NCBI GenBank assembly: GCA_037501455.1
Contig: CM074857.1
Location: 102,643,501 to 102,707,500, forward strand
DNA length: 64,000 nucleotides
Direction: 5' to 3'
Origin: Lantana camara
Lineage: Eukaryota > Streptophyta > Magnoliopsida > Lamiales > Verbenaceae
How positions within the stretch are numbered: the first letter of the stretch is position 1; each line of letters opens with the position of its first letter. A program made the translations under genes and the position numbers. Under the pieces are notes generated by a model, which saw nothing but the letters and a program-made list of their open reading frames with translations, made no database searches and was not told where the DNA came from. Below, piece after piece: positions 21,033 through 32,537 of this stretch.

Positions 21033-24000
21033 ATGTCGCAGAACGGGAAATTGATGCCGAATCTTGATGAGAAGACCACGAAGGTGCTGAATTTGACCGT
21101 GCTGCAGCGAATCGATCCCTTTGTGGAGGAGATTCTCATCACAGCAGCTCATGTCACCTTCTACGAATTTAATGTCGATAATAGCCAATGGGTATGCTAT
21201 CGTATGTGTGTGTAATACGATTACCGAGCAGGAATGTGTTGATTGAATTTGAGTTTTGTTTTCGGAGGGGTTTGTTGTACTAATTTTGGATGAATTTGGG
21301 TTGGCAGAGTAGGAAGGATGTGGAAGGTTCCCTTTTTGTCGTGAAAAGGTGAGATTTTTTTGGGTTCTCAATTGAAATCGAAATTTAGTATAATCATTTC
21401 AGTTTATTGTGAATTACGGTTTTTTTGTATGTGTAATTATCTGGGGTGTTTCTCTGTTCAGGAATACTCAGCCACGGTTTCAGTTTATAGTGATGAATCG
21501 GCGTAACACTGGTTAGTTTCTTCATTTCCTTACGTTTTGTTCTACTTAGGATGTTTGCAAGAGCGGTCAATAAATTCGCATAAAGATCATAAGACATATC
21601 TTATGCTTTCGCCTTTCGGTGTAAAATAGGGTAAATCTTGGTTTTGGTTTCATTCTGCTATGAAATTGCAACAACTATAGTCTCTGCAAACCAGTTAAAG
21701 TTATGAGTTGGGTCAGGGCAAGGGTGAGTTTGGTTAGCTACTTATACCAGGACCAGTTGTGTGTGATCATGGTCTAAATTACTACATGGATCACAAATGC
21801 AGAAAGTATGTCCAAAGAGATCACATTTACTGATTTAAAAGATAGGTATATTTCTCAATGGTATTTGCGAATTTATGCACATATCCAGATAGAAATTATG
21901 TTGCCAATGCTTTTCCGAGTCAAAGTGCTTATCAAGACATAACTAGGATCAAGTAAAACAAGTAAATATATGCTGAGACATATGTGATTTTCGTTCCTTG
22001 TTTCTTCAGTTATCTGTAGCTTGAAATGACACAAGAGTTTAGAATTAGTTTTAGAAAAGATTCGATTTATCTTTCAAATTGGCCTTCAACTTTTCCTCAG
22101 AGTAATGGGTAATTATCAGTTTGGCTGAACATGTACCTGAAATAGCCTTAAAAAATAAATTGATATTTTACAGGAGGAATGTTTTGGCGGATACAAGCCC
22201 CTTTATTAGGTCGGGTGCTTGTTTCTGCTCATTGAAGATTCTACCTACAAAACAATGTTAACAGGGGATAATCAAATTGCTCTCACTGACACCATTTTTG
22301 TTAAGGTGAGGTTGCTGTGGTAATGCGCGCCTTTATGGATGAAGTCAAATGTCTTTACAATTGAAACAATTCATTGCAGAATGCCAGAAACCAAATTCTA
22401 TTCTAATAATGTAAAGAAGATTCTATAAATTGACAAATGAGAGTTAAAACAAACTATTCAGCTTGAAAGATGCACTTGGAGAGAAAGTAGATGCTGATTG
22501 TGAAGGGAACAATTTCTATGGTTGATTGGTTCAAATTGGTCATAGTTATCATTTGAAACCATAGTGCAAAATGTTAAATGAGCTGCATTCATCTCTAGGG
22601 CTACCTTCTAGAAGTATTGTTTATAGTCTTTTCCACTATTTGTCCAATCAATTAACAAAATAGCTAGTGTTGAAGGAGAACTCTTCTTGCTCAGGACCAA
22701 CTAGGTTTACAACAAGCTGAGTCCATTTCATTGTCTGAACCACTTAACTGTCCCAGCAATCTTTAGAAATCAGTACTATTATTTTTTTCGGTTGTAAAGT
22801 ATCTCAAGTTAGCAATCTAGAGTATATCTGCTTTAGAGGGGATATGGATGAATTAGAAGTCTTAAGAAGGACAAAGCTTCTGAAAGGAAAAGTAGAAGCA
22901 TCTATAAATTGAAAGTTATGATGAAGATAATGTAAACCTAATCCATTTTTGGTTATTAGTGCTAATGCGTGTGTGTTTTGTACATAACAATATCCTCTTA
23001 TAGCTCCTCAAAGCTGAAACACTTGATCCAATTGTACGTAAACAAATTTAAACTTGCACTTATCCATGTATATTAAGAGTTCTGATTTTGTTGCATTAAC
23101 CAGATAATCTAGTGGAGAATCTCCTGGGAGATTTTGAGTATGAAGTGCAGGTTCCATATCTATTATATCGTAATGCTTCTCAAGAGGTAAATGGAATATG
23201 GTTCTATAATGCGCGAGAGTGTGAAGAAGTTGCAAATCTATTTAACAGGTTGGTGATGATAAAGATTTATTTTTGTTTTTTTTCCGGTATGGGGCAATGT
23301 GTTTTCTTGTGTGGGTTTTTGTTTGTTAAAGAAATGAAATGAATGAGTACGTTTTGCTTGGTAACTTTGAATTATTGTTTTGAGCATAGGTTTTTTTTGT
23401 GTATTGAATCGGAGATCTAGTTAACATAATACATAATATGACAAAATCAATCTATTTGATTTGGTTAATTTGTTGGGGTCTAATGGCCTTGTCCATTGCT
23501 TATATCAGCTTCTATTTATTATGTTAATGCTGAATTTTCATTTCTAGGATACTTAATGCATATTCCAAGGTGCCCGCAAAGTCAAAAGTATCTTCTACGA
23601 AAAGGTATTCTTCATGCATTTTCCCGTGTGCAAAGATTTGATTTTTGTTGTTTTCAGATATACCTTCCTGTACATGCATAAGGAATAGCTTCTCCCCGAG
23701 AAATCATGTGTATCTTTTATTTATTTATTCTGCAGTGAGTTTGAAGAACTGGAAGCGGTTCCAACACTGGCAGTAATGGATGGTCCTCTTGAGCCAACAT
23801 CCACTACTACTGCCAATGTCACTGATGTTCCTGATGATCCTTCATTTGTGAACTTCTTCAGTGTATGCTTTCTTTTTCTTACTAGTTTTTTAACTCAACT
23901 TAGTTAGTGAGAATAGAAGTTTAGTCTGTGCCTTTGTATATTTATTAGGGATAATTACACCGGCATATCTTGAGGTTAGTCTTAATAACAGAACTCCCCA

Positions 24001-25116
24001 TGAAGTTTGCCTTATTACGAAAACTTCCTGCGCAAGCTCTAAAAGTTGGCCCAACACATGCTATATTATGGTCATGAATATCAGGTCAAATATTGAGTGG
24101 TAAGTGTCGAGGGCAAAAAAATTGGGTATTCATAAAATACTAGAGATAAAATTATCCAAATGGATGGATCCAGATGTAGTTATGCCAAACTTCAGGGTAT
24201 GTCGTGTATTATCCTTAATTATTAACTTCCATATATTTCTGAGCTAAATTGTTAATACTTGCATCACTTATTTGTTTGACATGCAATAAACCTCCCTATC
24301 CTAAACATTTTCAGACGGCTATGAATATCGGAGGTTCTCCTAACGCAGCAATTTCCACACAGCCATACCACTCCTCTGCAACTATAATTCCGACATCTCA
24401 TCCACAACCTGTTGCTCTCCCCACTTCAGCAGCTGCACAAACACCATCTAAATTACCTGCTTCTACTTCTATAATGTCTATTCTTGAAGGTTCTGAACCA
24501 AATTCTGCTGCAAAACGATCAACTAATTTAGTAAAGCCATCAACTTTTTTCGGCCCACCTCCTTCCTCGTCTCCACTGGTTATACCTCCCGTTTCTTCAT
24601 CTGTGCCAACTGCTCCTCCACTGAATCCTCAGAGACGTTACGGTGCACCTCTGCTTCAGCCATTTCCACCACCAACACCACCACCACCATCTCTCGCTCC
24701 AACGTCTGTTCCTACACCGGATTATGTGCCAGCTGTCACCAGAGATAAAGTCCGGGAGGCACTTCAATCGCTTGTTCAGGTATTTTGCTTCTGTTCTTTG
24801 TTCATCTCCAAATTTTGTGGAGACAACTTTTCGAGTTAAGTGCCTTGTTAGGGCTGTTAACTGGTCAGATCTGGATTAAATCAGAGAATATGAATCCCTA
24901 TTTGATCATAAACCCTAAACCTGATAAAAATATCTGCGCGGATTGAAGAAAATTTAAATGTCAAAATATTAAAAAAAAAAAAAAAAGAAGTAACTTTCAG
25001 GAAAAATTAAAAGGGACTAGAACAGTAATTCTGACGTATATCTATCTCTGTTTTGACAGGACAATCAATTCATTGATATGGTTTACCGAGCAATGCTGAA
25101 TGCGCACCAATCATGA
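21033..25116 (+). CDS. DCP1: mRNA-decapping enzyme subunit DCP1, 313 aa
   Basis: Eight exons: 21033-21191, 21308-21348, 21462-21511, 23104-23248, 23548-23604, 23736-23862, 24315-24779, 25060-25116; phases close to 314 codons. The N-terminal 130 or so residues form the EVH1-like DCP1 domain, with NLTVLQRIDPFVEEILITAA, SLFVVKRNTQPRFQFIVMNR and NLVENLLGDFEYEVQVPYLL. A Pro/Ser/Ala-rich linker with MSILEG and TFFGPPP follows. The C-terminal helix (TRDKVREALQSLVQDNQFID) is the plant/animal DCP1 trimerisation region. DCP1 activates DCP2, which removes the 5' cap of mRNA in processing bodies. The protein is slightly shorter than the Arabidopsis protein because of the linker. The third intron is 1.6 kb long. 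All expected blocks are present, so the gene looks functional. Confidence 0.95.
23945..24222. repeat. TIR repeat in a DCP1 intron
   Basis: Begins AGGGATAATTACACCGGCAT and ends ATGTCGTGTATTATCCTT. Both ends carry the same inverted motif (aggataat-acac-gcatacc-tgaggtt). The length is about 275 bp and there is no coding capacity. Related fragments lie at 19650 and about 32885-33005. Confidence 0.6.
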
Positions 25117-25660
25117 TAACCGTGGACATTGTATTTCCTTCTTGTTGCTTGAACCCTCGTAAGGGGCAAATTATAGAAGTTGCTGTTTACTGCGTACGAC
25201 TCTCTCTCGCTGTCTAAACTATAAATGCTGGATTTGTTGTATAGAGCTCGTTGGTTTAGACTTTAGCAGAATGTTTATGCTATGGAGTTGTCAGTCGTAC
25301 ATTTTTACTGGATCCCATGGTTAATTTTTTTCAAAAAATGGAGGTTATTAGTATTGTACATTGAAAAGTTCTATTAAAACCAAACTTCATTCTTGAATCG
25401 AGATTCACTTGTTAATGTTAACCTTTGCCAGGTGAAGTGATCAAAATTGGAATCATAGAGGTAGGCATCGAGATTTTCCTGGAGGTTTCAGAAATTACAA
25501 AAATTAACCTTGTTAAAAACTTACAATACATATGGATTGATCAAGATTGACTCTGTTATCTCTTAACGGATATTGTATTTTGCTATTAACATTATAGATC
25601 GATATTTAATTTTGAATTCATGATTGTAAGAGCATGTGTTCGCCACACTTCACGCGGCTA

Positions 25661-25793
25661 GCTATGATGTATGGATATTTCTAAATATATTTTTGTCGTA
25701 TCTGACATTGTGTTTGACACTCCTCATGTGGACAATTCAAGAAAAAATACATATCGTGTGCGTATCCCGATATCCGTATTCGTGCATTATAGG
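25661..25793. mobile_element. Small TIR element, copy 1 (133 bp)
   Basis: The left end reads GCTATGATGTATGGATA and the inverted right end reads CCTATAATGCACGAATACGG, the same ends as the element at 47213-47399. It is flanked by CGGCTA and TGGCTA, a near-exact 6 bp duplication. The interior carries the family's GTGTTTGACAC-type block. Confidence 0.6.
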
Positions 25794-25917
25794 TGGCTAG
25801 TTCGTATCGTTAAGCCAAACTTCAGATATGTAACAATAGTTATTGCTTAGCTTTGTTGTCTTACGGATCAAAACATCGAAAAACATAACAAATTCGAACA
25901 AATTGAAGCTTCGACTT

Positions 25918-26115
25918 CATAATTGCCAGATGATGCTCGATTTTCGACAGAAAATAGTCAACTACTCGACCTCTCATAATTGCCAGATGACGCTCAGCTT
26001 CCGACAGAAAATAGTCCACTACTCGAGCTTACAAGAGAAACAAGATCAAGATGAAAAACGAAATCAAGACCGAGTTATAGCATGAAAAACGAAATCAAGA
26101 CCAAGTTATAGCATC
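25918..26115. repeat. Two adjacent short tandem duplications
   Basis: A 57 bp unit starting AATTGCCAGATGA is duplicated at 25921 and 25978 with a few differences. Next to it a unit of about 33 bp starting GAAAAACGAAATCAAGACC occurs twice (from about 26052 and 26085), differing at one base. Confidence 0.7.
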
Positions 26116-26402
26116 TTCCAACATATAATTTATCAGCATTGAATTGAGATGGAAGCTGTGTTTTCTAAACAAAATTTTTCTATCAGCTGAAAACTATCCC
26201 CTAAACAAGCAAACAGGGGGTTGAAAAATGAGTGCCGGCGTGAAATTTGCTAAAAAGTATGACGTGAAGACATCAGATCAGGCTCGGCCCACGCATAAGG
26301 GGCATTGCAGTTCTATCCAACATCTATGTTGCATTAAGCTACAAAAACAACTGTTGGGACTCAGCTTTCTGCTCTAATGGGGACTTTTCCAGCTCCATAC
26401 AT

Positions 26403-29400
26403 TTAAGCCGTTTTCACTTTGCGGGAAGTGGGGCGACGAAACAGGCTGATCAGATCATCGAGACCCTGTTGAGTTATGTAAATCTTGTTAGGAGTCGAAT
26501 ATTCAAGAATTGCAAAAGGTAAGAAAGAAGCTCTTTGATTTATACCCCGTATGCACCAAACAATTGTGATTTATCTAACATGTAATTTACAGTATATAGG
26601 GATACAATGTGATAAAAATCGTGATAATTGGGTGAAGATGGGGCCCGACACCTGATGCATAGAAGACATTTCTTATTTGTAATGTAAATTGCAAATGGTT
26701 TTATCGATTCCACTAGCCGTTAATTAACTGGATAGGAAAGGCTAGCATTAGCTTAATAGTTTGAAACCCTGTCTGATACTATAATATGTACTCAGTTTTT
26801 CGAATTAGAGGTATAGCTTTATTCGATCAGAGGTGAATTCCTCTATTTCAGATATGGACAATTAGTTTTGTTAAGAACGAAGAAGACGTACCCTTGTGGT
26901 GACTACCAAAAAACTGAAAAGAGTAATCAGGTAAGATCCGAGAACCAGAAGCAAAAGCAAGTCAAATGTCACGCTTGCGACCTGAAATCATAAGTCACAA
27001 TTGTTAGTCATTGATAAACAAAATGATTAATTTCTTTGAAAGTTTCTGATGTATAAGTTTCATTTCTATGGAACGACTTTGACTATACCAAGCTCTCAAA
27101 TACAAAAACTACCATGAAATCTTGCAAAATCCAGAAGGGAACATAGTCTCATATTCTTGCTATAATATGAATCTAAATATCTCATAAAAGAGCAAATTTA
27201 GTTAAAAAAAAGAAGTGGTCCAAAAGGGAACAGTGAAAAAGAAGATATTTAAGTTCAACAGCCACCTGATATATGTGTAATTTGCCATCGGTCGAATCAT
27301 AAAAAGTGAACATCCCATCAAGTACATCCTGTTGTACGCTCACCTCAGCTGTGTGATCTGCTAATTCCTACCAACACGAATACAGTCACCAGTTATACAG
27401 AATAACCGTCACCAACATGGGAGCGCAATTGCTAAGGAATTCCAAGGAAAGTAAGACAATGGGTGGAGAATTTATAAATGACTCTTGAAAATGAAAAAGT
27501 ATCCAATAATAAAAGGTCAACAAAGCAAAAGTCTAACAAAAGATACCTTTTTCAGAGCCGTTATGAGAGGATCATTCTTTGAAAGAAATGGAGCCACTCG
27601 AGGTGTTGTGGACAGAAATTGTAACCACGAACGTATATACGAAGGATTTATGGATAAACTACTGCCATCTGTAAATATATCAATGTTTTTTCCCTCCTGA
27701 CCATATATATGCCTCTGTTTTTACATGAAAGAAATCTTTTGTCAAAAAACTGTGAATATTTCATAAATAACACGGTATTTCAATATAAGAAGTAATACTA
27801 CTTACTGCAAGACTTTCAGCCACTAATTTGACACTTCGACTTATTGAAGCTTCATCAACAAAATTTCTGTACAGAAAAGAAGAGGGATGAGGAAGAGAGG
27901 ATAATTCATGCAAGAAATAAGAGCAATATTCAAATAACAAATCAAAGAGCTTTGTAGTCCTTGAATTACAACCTGCTATCTGATAGACCTCCAGTGCTTT
28001 CCAGAAATTCAGGTGCAACAGATAGCTTAGATAGTGTTGCTGCTGTTACTCTCTGCCTCGAAAACTGTTCATGCTCCCATGCCACCTGGAATATTTCAAT
28101 AGCTTTAGCAATACAACAGAGACAGTTGGCAAAAGATGACGAAGAGGAAAAAAAGAAGCAGCATATTTAATGTTTTCATGTTATAAATAAAAAGACAAAC
28201 TTCTAGTCTCGTACCACCAAGCAATATTACCAAAAGTCACCATACAGGACCTACACTTCACTATACCATCTTCACAGAAATTTGCATAAAAAATTGCTGG
28301 TATGCTTTATCTTTCTGGATCTCATTAGATAGTGTTCTAAAATGATTAAAAAAAATATTTTCAACCACCAAACAATTCATATTATGAAAAATATTTTCTG
28401 GATCACAATATTAGGTCCGAGACGTCTGACGGTACTTACTCGGGGATTAGAGATGTTAATCTTCTTGTGTTTCAGTCCAACATTAAGCCCCAATTCTTCA
28501 GACACACTAGAGAAACCCTAGAAAAGCCAAATTATGTGAATAAGGTCAAAAGCATTGGTGTAGATGATATATGTCTGAAAATAACCATGATTTGTAATTG
28601 CAAAATGGTCTAAAAATGGCTAACCTCAAATATTTGCTTTATGTAGACATTCTCCGGAGGCTTGGAGACATGAATCCACAAGTCATTGTTATTTGAGCCA
28701 ATGCTATTCAAGCAAATTGCATAATCGATAGATTCCCGTAACCGTTGGTCCAAGCTGCGAAGCCACTATAATAAGATTGAACAGAGTCAAATCAGGACTC
28801 AACAACTGTGGATTTTTTTAATAAAGAATAGGGAATGTATATCTTTTGAGATAAGCACCTTTTGTGTTCCATTGTAGTTATAAGGACCGCCAGATGTCAA
28901 TGCAAAGAGTAGATTGTACCTTCCACGGGTCTTAGGACTAGAATATAAAATTGAAAACAATCTAGCTATTTCTAGGAGTGCCACAACACCACTTCCATTG
29001 CTATCACTTCCAACAGATAATGCCTGTTACATTGAGATGACCGATGACATAAGACCTTAGGCTCTCAACAGCAATCAAGATTTCAAATTTAAGTAAGAAA
29101 AATATTAACTGGTGCAGCCCCAAATGTGTCATATGATGCCACTATAGCTATGGTGGGAAGTTGGTTTAAATCTCCATCAGCTTTCGATCCTGGCAGCCAT
29201 CCCTGATGCAAAACAAGATTAAGACAAATTTTACAAGTACATACAACACAGGTGGGATTCATTGAGCTTGTACAAAGAGCTCACATTTCAAGCAAAATAT
29301 GGCATCAGGATTCACCCAATATCGGGGACATTAAACTAGGGAAGACCATTGTCATTCCTTTAGAAGATAAAATGATAAACTGGAACCTGAATATTTGAAA

Positions 29401-30936
29401 TAGTGGGTGAAACAATTTTCTTGGGCTCTGAGGCAGCAAGGACAAGCTTGTATCTGAAACATATATATGAGCCATTATTATGAATCATACGACAGTAACA
29501 GGCATAGCAAATGAGAAATTAAAATGCTTCTAGCTTAAGCAGCTATATATATAGAATTTCTTATATCAACTAACCCGCCAGTTGTGGCAGTTGCAGGCTG
29601 ACCAGTAGCATCATTCTTCTTGACATCAGCTAGCACCGCATTAACGTGGTCATCCTCAAAACCGAAGTATACAGGATACTGAGATATTAGATGAAATTGT
29701 CAGATAAACAATCTACTAATATTGGTATTATATAAAAAAGCCCAAAAAGGCAAGACAACTGATGTTTCCTATTGTCATTTTTAAGTAGCCAAAAAGAGCT
29801 AAACATGAAGATATACCAGACTTAGTCTCAGAGATGCACACACATAAACATGATGAACCCAGTCACAAAACTTCAGCTTACTGACTTTTCTTGATGGAGA
29901 AGTTTGGCAAATTAACAACTTGTATCATCAGAAACATGCCTCTAAGTTTATAACTTTTTACTACATAACCAACAATAGTGATAGCTTTTGACAAGGAGAA
30001 ACTAGTCTATTTAACTCACAGGTATGTTTGCATTTATCAGAAACTGCTCCAGTTCAACTAACAATTCCTTGGTGACGTCCTTTCCAGCATTGTGATCAGA
30101 TCCAACCTCATTATCAAGGTTTTGTGGGTTGAAAACAGGGGGCAGTAGAAGCAACAAACCGCCTAATGGCTTCTTCTGTTCAATATAATCTGCCAAAGAT
30201 TCCAATAAAACATAGGTTAGTACCAATGTTCAGATACTGCCATCCAGAATTTAAGGAATTCAATCAACAGTAAAGTAAACCTCTACAAACTAATGTCGTA
30301 ACAGAAGAGGAAAGTAGCCACACTTAGGGAAATATGAATATCTAAAGTAGGCTCAGAAAATAAGGAAAACTATAATTATTAGTCCAAACGAATTCATTTC
30401 AACTTTTAACTCTAAATTTTACGCCCACCACTCCCAGCGCTCCCAAATTTACAGGAAAACCAGCACAAGCTAAGCGGAATTCCCGCTGGATAATTCAAAA
30501 ACTAAAATAAACAAAGCGCACGCCTAAATTCCACTGAGCATAACAGCTCCAAAATCCCTACACTTAACTAAAAACTGCATTTCAAATTCACCCACACGAA
30601 GTTAAACCAACATCAACGAAGAAATGAAAGAAGTAAGCGACCTTTAATGAAGGTAAGATTCAATTCGCGGACAGGGAGTATGAGAACAGTCCGCGATAGA
30701 TCAGCAGCTGCGCCGGCGGCGGCAGACGAAGAGAAGAAGGAAGAACCGGCGTGGTGGTTGAGGGCGGCGAGGCGGGATCCAAACGGTACGCCGGCGAGAT
30801 CGTACTGCACAAGGCGGTAGACATCGACGACGGCGACGGCGTCGCAGAGCTCAACGCAAGCTACAACTATGATGAGCAGAGCAATCATTGAGGAGTAGAC
30901 CGGCTCCCCCAACACTGAGGGCTGAGATTTCGCCAT
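26403..30936 (-). CDS. NCLN: Nicalin, ER membrane M28-like protein, 569 aa
   Basis: Fourteen exons (minus strand, in order): 30642-30936, 30020-30189, 29575-29678, 29387-29453, 29110-29202, 28859-29023, 28625-28765, 28440-28517, 27973-28085, 27806-27866, 27547-27714, 27266-27367, 26892-26981, 26403-26465; the sum is 570 codons with all phases closing. The start MAKSQPSVLGEP leads into a hydrophobic segment (about 16-36). Then follow LAGVPFGSRLAALNHHAG, KKPLGGLLLLLP, IVASYDTFGAAP, SVGSDSNGSGVVALLEIARL, YNLLFALTSGGPYNYNGTQK and WLRSLDQRLRESIDYAICLN, the nicastrin/M28-like lumenal domain. A C-terminal membrane helix (about 521-547, FDLLLLLVLGSYLITLFSF) and a short basic tail end in KVKTA. In animals nicalin works with NOMO and TMEM147 at the ER translocon in membrane-protein biogenesis; the plant role is inferred. 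It belongs to the aminopeptidase fold but the family is regarded as non-catalytic. No breaks are seen. Confidence 0.94.
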
Positions 30937-31207
30937 TGGAGGAGAGTGTTTGGAGCTTTTGATCTGAGGAGTGATATACAATGTTGTTATATGTATATAT
31001 AGTATAATATTTCAATAATAATAATAATAATAAGATAATAATAGTTTAGGCCTTTAAGGTATATATAAAGAAGCCATTTTTTAAATTAATTTACTACTAC
31101 TACCAATAATAAGATAATAACAGTTTAGGGTAAATCTAAAGAACCATTTTTTAAATTAATTTACTAAAAAATATTTCTTTTTATATATTGTACATTTAAG
31201 TTCTAGA

Positions 31208-31552
31208 AGTAGCCATATATAAATAGCCGGAGTAGGGTGAATTTCTAAAATTAGTGTTTTTTTTTGTGTGTAGTTCAATTTTGGTGTACTTTGCAGGTGT
31301 AGTGCAATTTTGGGGTTTTCCGCTTTTGGCAAATGCGGAATCACTGTAGTGAATAGTGATTCCGCTTTTGGCAAAAGTGGAATCACCCTAGTGAATAGTG
31401 ATTTTCGCTTTTACGATTGTTTCCGCATTTGCCAAAAGCGAAAAACCCAAAATTACACTACACCTGCAAAGTACACCAAAGTTGAAATATACGTCCAAAA
31501 GTATACCATTTTTAGAAAATCACCGCCGGAGTAGCCATATATAAATAGCCGG
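31208..31552. repeat. Hairpin element between exact 23 bp direct repeats
   Basis: An exact 23 bp direct repeat (starting AGTAGCCATATATAAATAGC) lies at 31208-31230 and 31530-31552. Between them is a 299 bp imperfect palindrome: GTGTACTTTGCAGGTGTAGT on the left pairs with ACTACACCTGCAAAGTACAC on the right, with CGCTTTTGGCAAATGCGG and its inverse nearer the centre. The direct repeats are too long for a normal transposon target duplication. Confidence 0.65.
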
Positions 31553-31645
31553 CTTTAAAATGTGAAAGAAAATAATAATAATTATTATTTTTTTTTAAAA
31601 AAATTGAAGCTGAATTGCATCAAAATTTGTATTCATCTATTAGTG

Positions 31646-31786
31646 CCATAATACATGAATACGGATATAGCGATACGATAACACGGATTTTTTTTTTGAA
31701 TTTCCATGTGATGAGTATCGGACACGGTATCCGACAAGACACGATATGGTAAAATAATTTTTTTAGAAATATCCGTGTATCATAGA
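31646..31786. mobile_element. Small TIR element, copy 2 (diverged)
   Basis: Starts CCATAATACATGAATACGG and ends ATATCCGTGTATCATAGA, with ATCGGACACGGTATCCGAC inside. It aligns by eye with the 187 bp element at 47213. No clean flanking duplication remains. Confidence 0.55.
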
Positions 31787-32537
31787 CGTTACATTAATTT
31801 AATTATATGTGTTTGGTTCTTTTCCAGTTTAACTATCTGTAATGAAACTCGAATTCATGATTTGTTTATTAATTTAATTAGATGTGTTTGGTTTCGTATC
31901 GAGTTATCGAAAATGCACCTTCCCGTTTAACTATTCGCAATCTATTTATAGTTATAGATGCTTACCACTATACTGCGTGCTTGTTTCCCGCGAGAGAAGC
32001 TAGGTTTGAAGTCGCTTTAGTTCGACCAAACTCAATCCCGAACGCAACCATCAATTCTGGTAATAACGAAAGTGGCTTAATCACAAGTCACAATGCAATT
32101 TTCTAAATAAAATCTTACGTCGTGAATGGAGCAACTGAATTTCGTTTTTACTCGAACCCGGCAAAAATTGACGGGGAAAAAAGATTTTAAATCCAACTAT
32201 ACTCAACAAAAACAAGAATGTTTAGCTTATATACATCCACTCTCACATTGCCTTACAGTTTCAACTACATACATTTGGACAACTCAGATAACTTCGAGGA
32301 TGTCGAGAATATGTGAACTCTCGGCAAAACTAAGGTTTCGAAAGCTGCTCCGAAACCTAGTATTTCATAGACGACAGCGATAAGGCCCCTCGTCTCGTGT
32401 CTGAGATCTTCAAGAAGCCATAGTTTGTCAGAGGTGTACGAACAGTCATCTAATGAACATGAACCGAGATGATAATGTCACCTGAGGATCTCGTGGATAT
32501 TGAACTCTATACATGAAATTTTAGCAAGAAGATTTCG

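Larger units (their letters stand above)
25117..26402. other. Convergent intergenic region between DCP1 and nicalin
   Basis: The two genes meet tail to tail over 1.29 kb. It holds a small TIR element at 25661-25793 and short tandem duplications at about 25918-26115. The rest has no recognised feature beyond the two 3' UTRs. Confidence 0.5.
30937..32537. other. Intergenic region between nicalin (5') and the AtpI-like gene (3')
   Basis: Includes the nicalin promoter side, (AAT)n-like repeats at about 31010-31040, a direct duplication of a GAAGCCATTTTTTAAATTAA-like block (about 31070 and 31140), a hairpin element at 31208-31552, a TIR element at about 31646-31786, and from about 32120 the likely 3' UTR of the AtpI-like gene. 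No extra gene is recognised. Confidence 0.45.
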
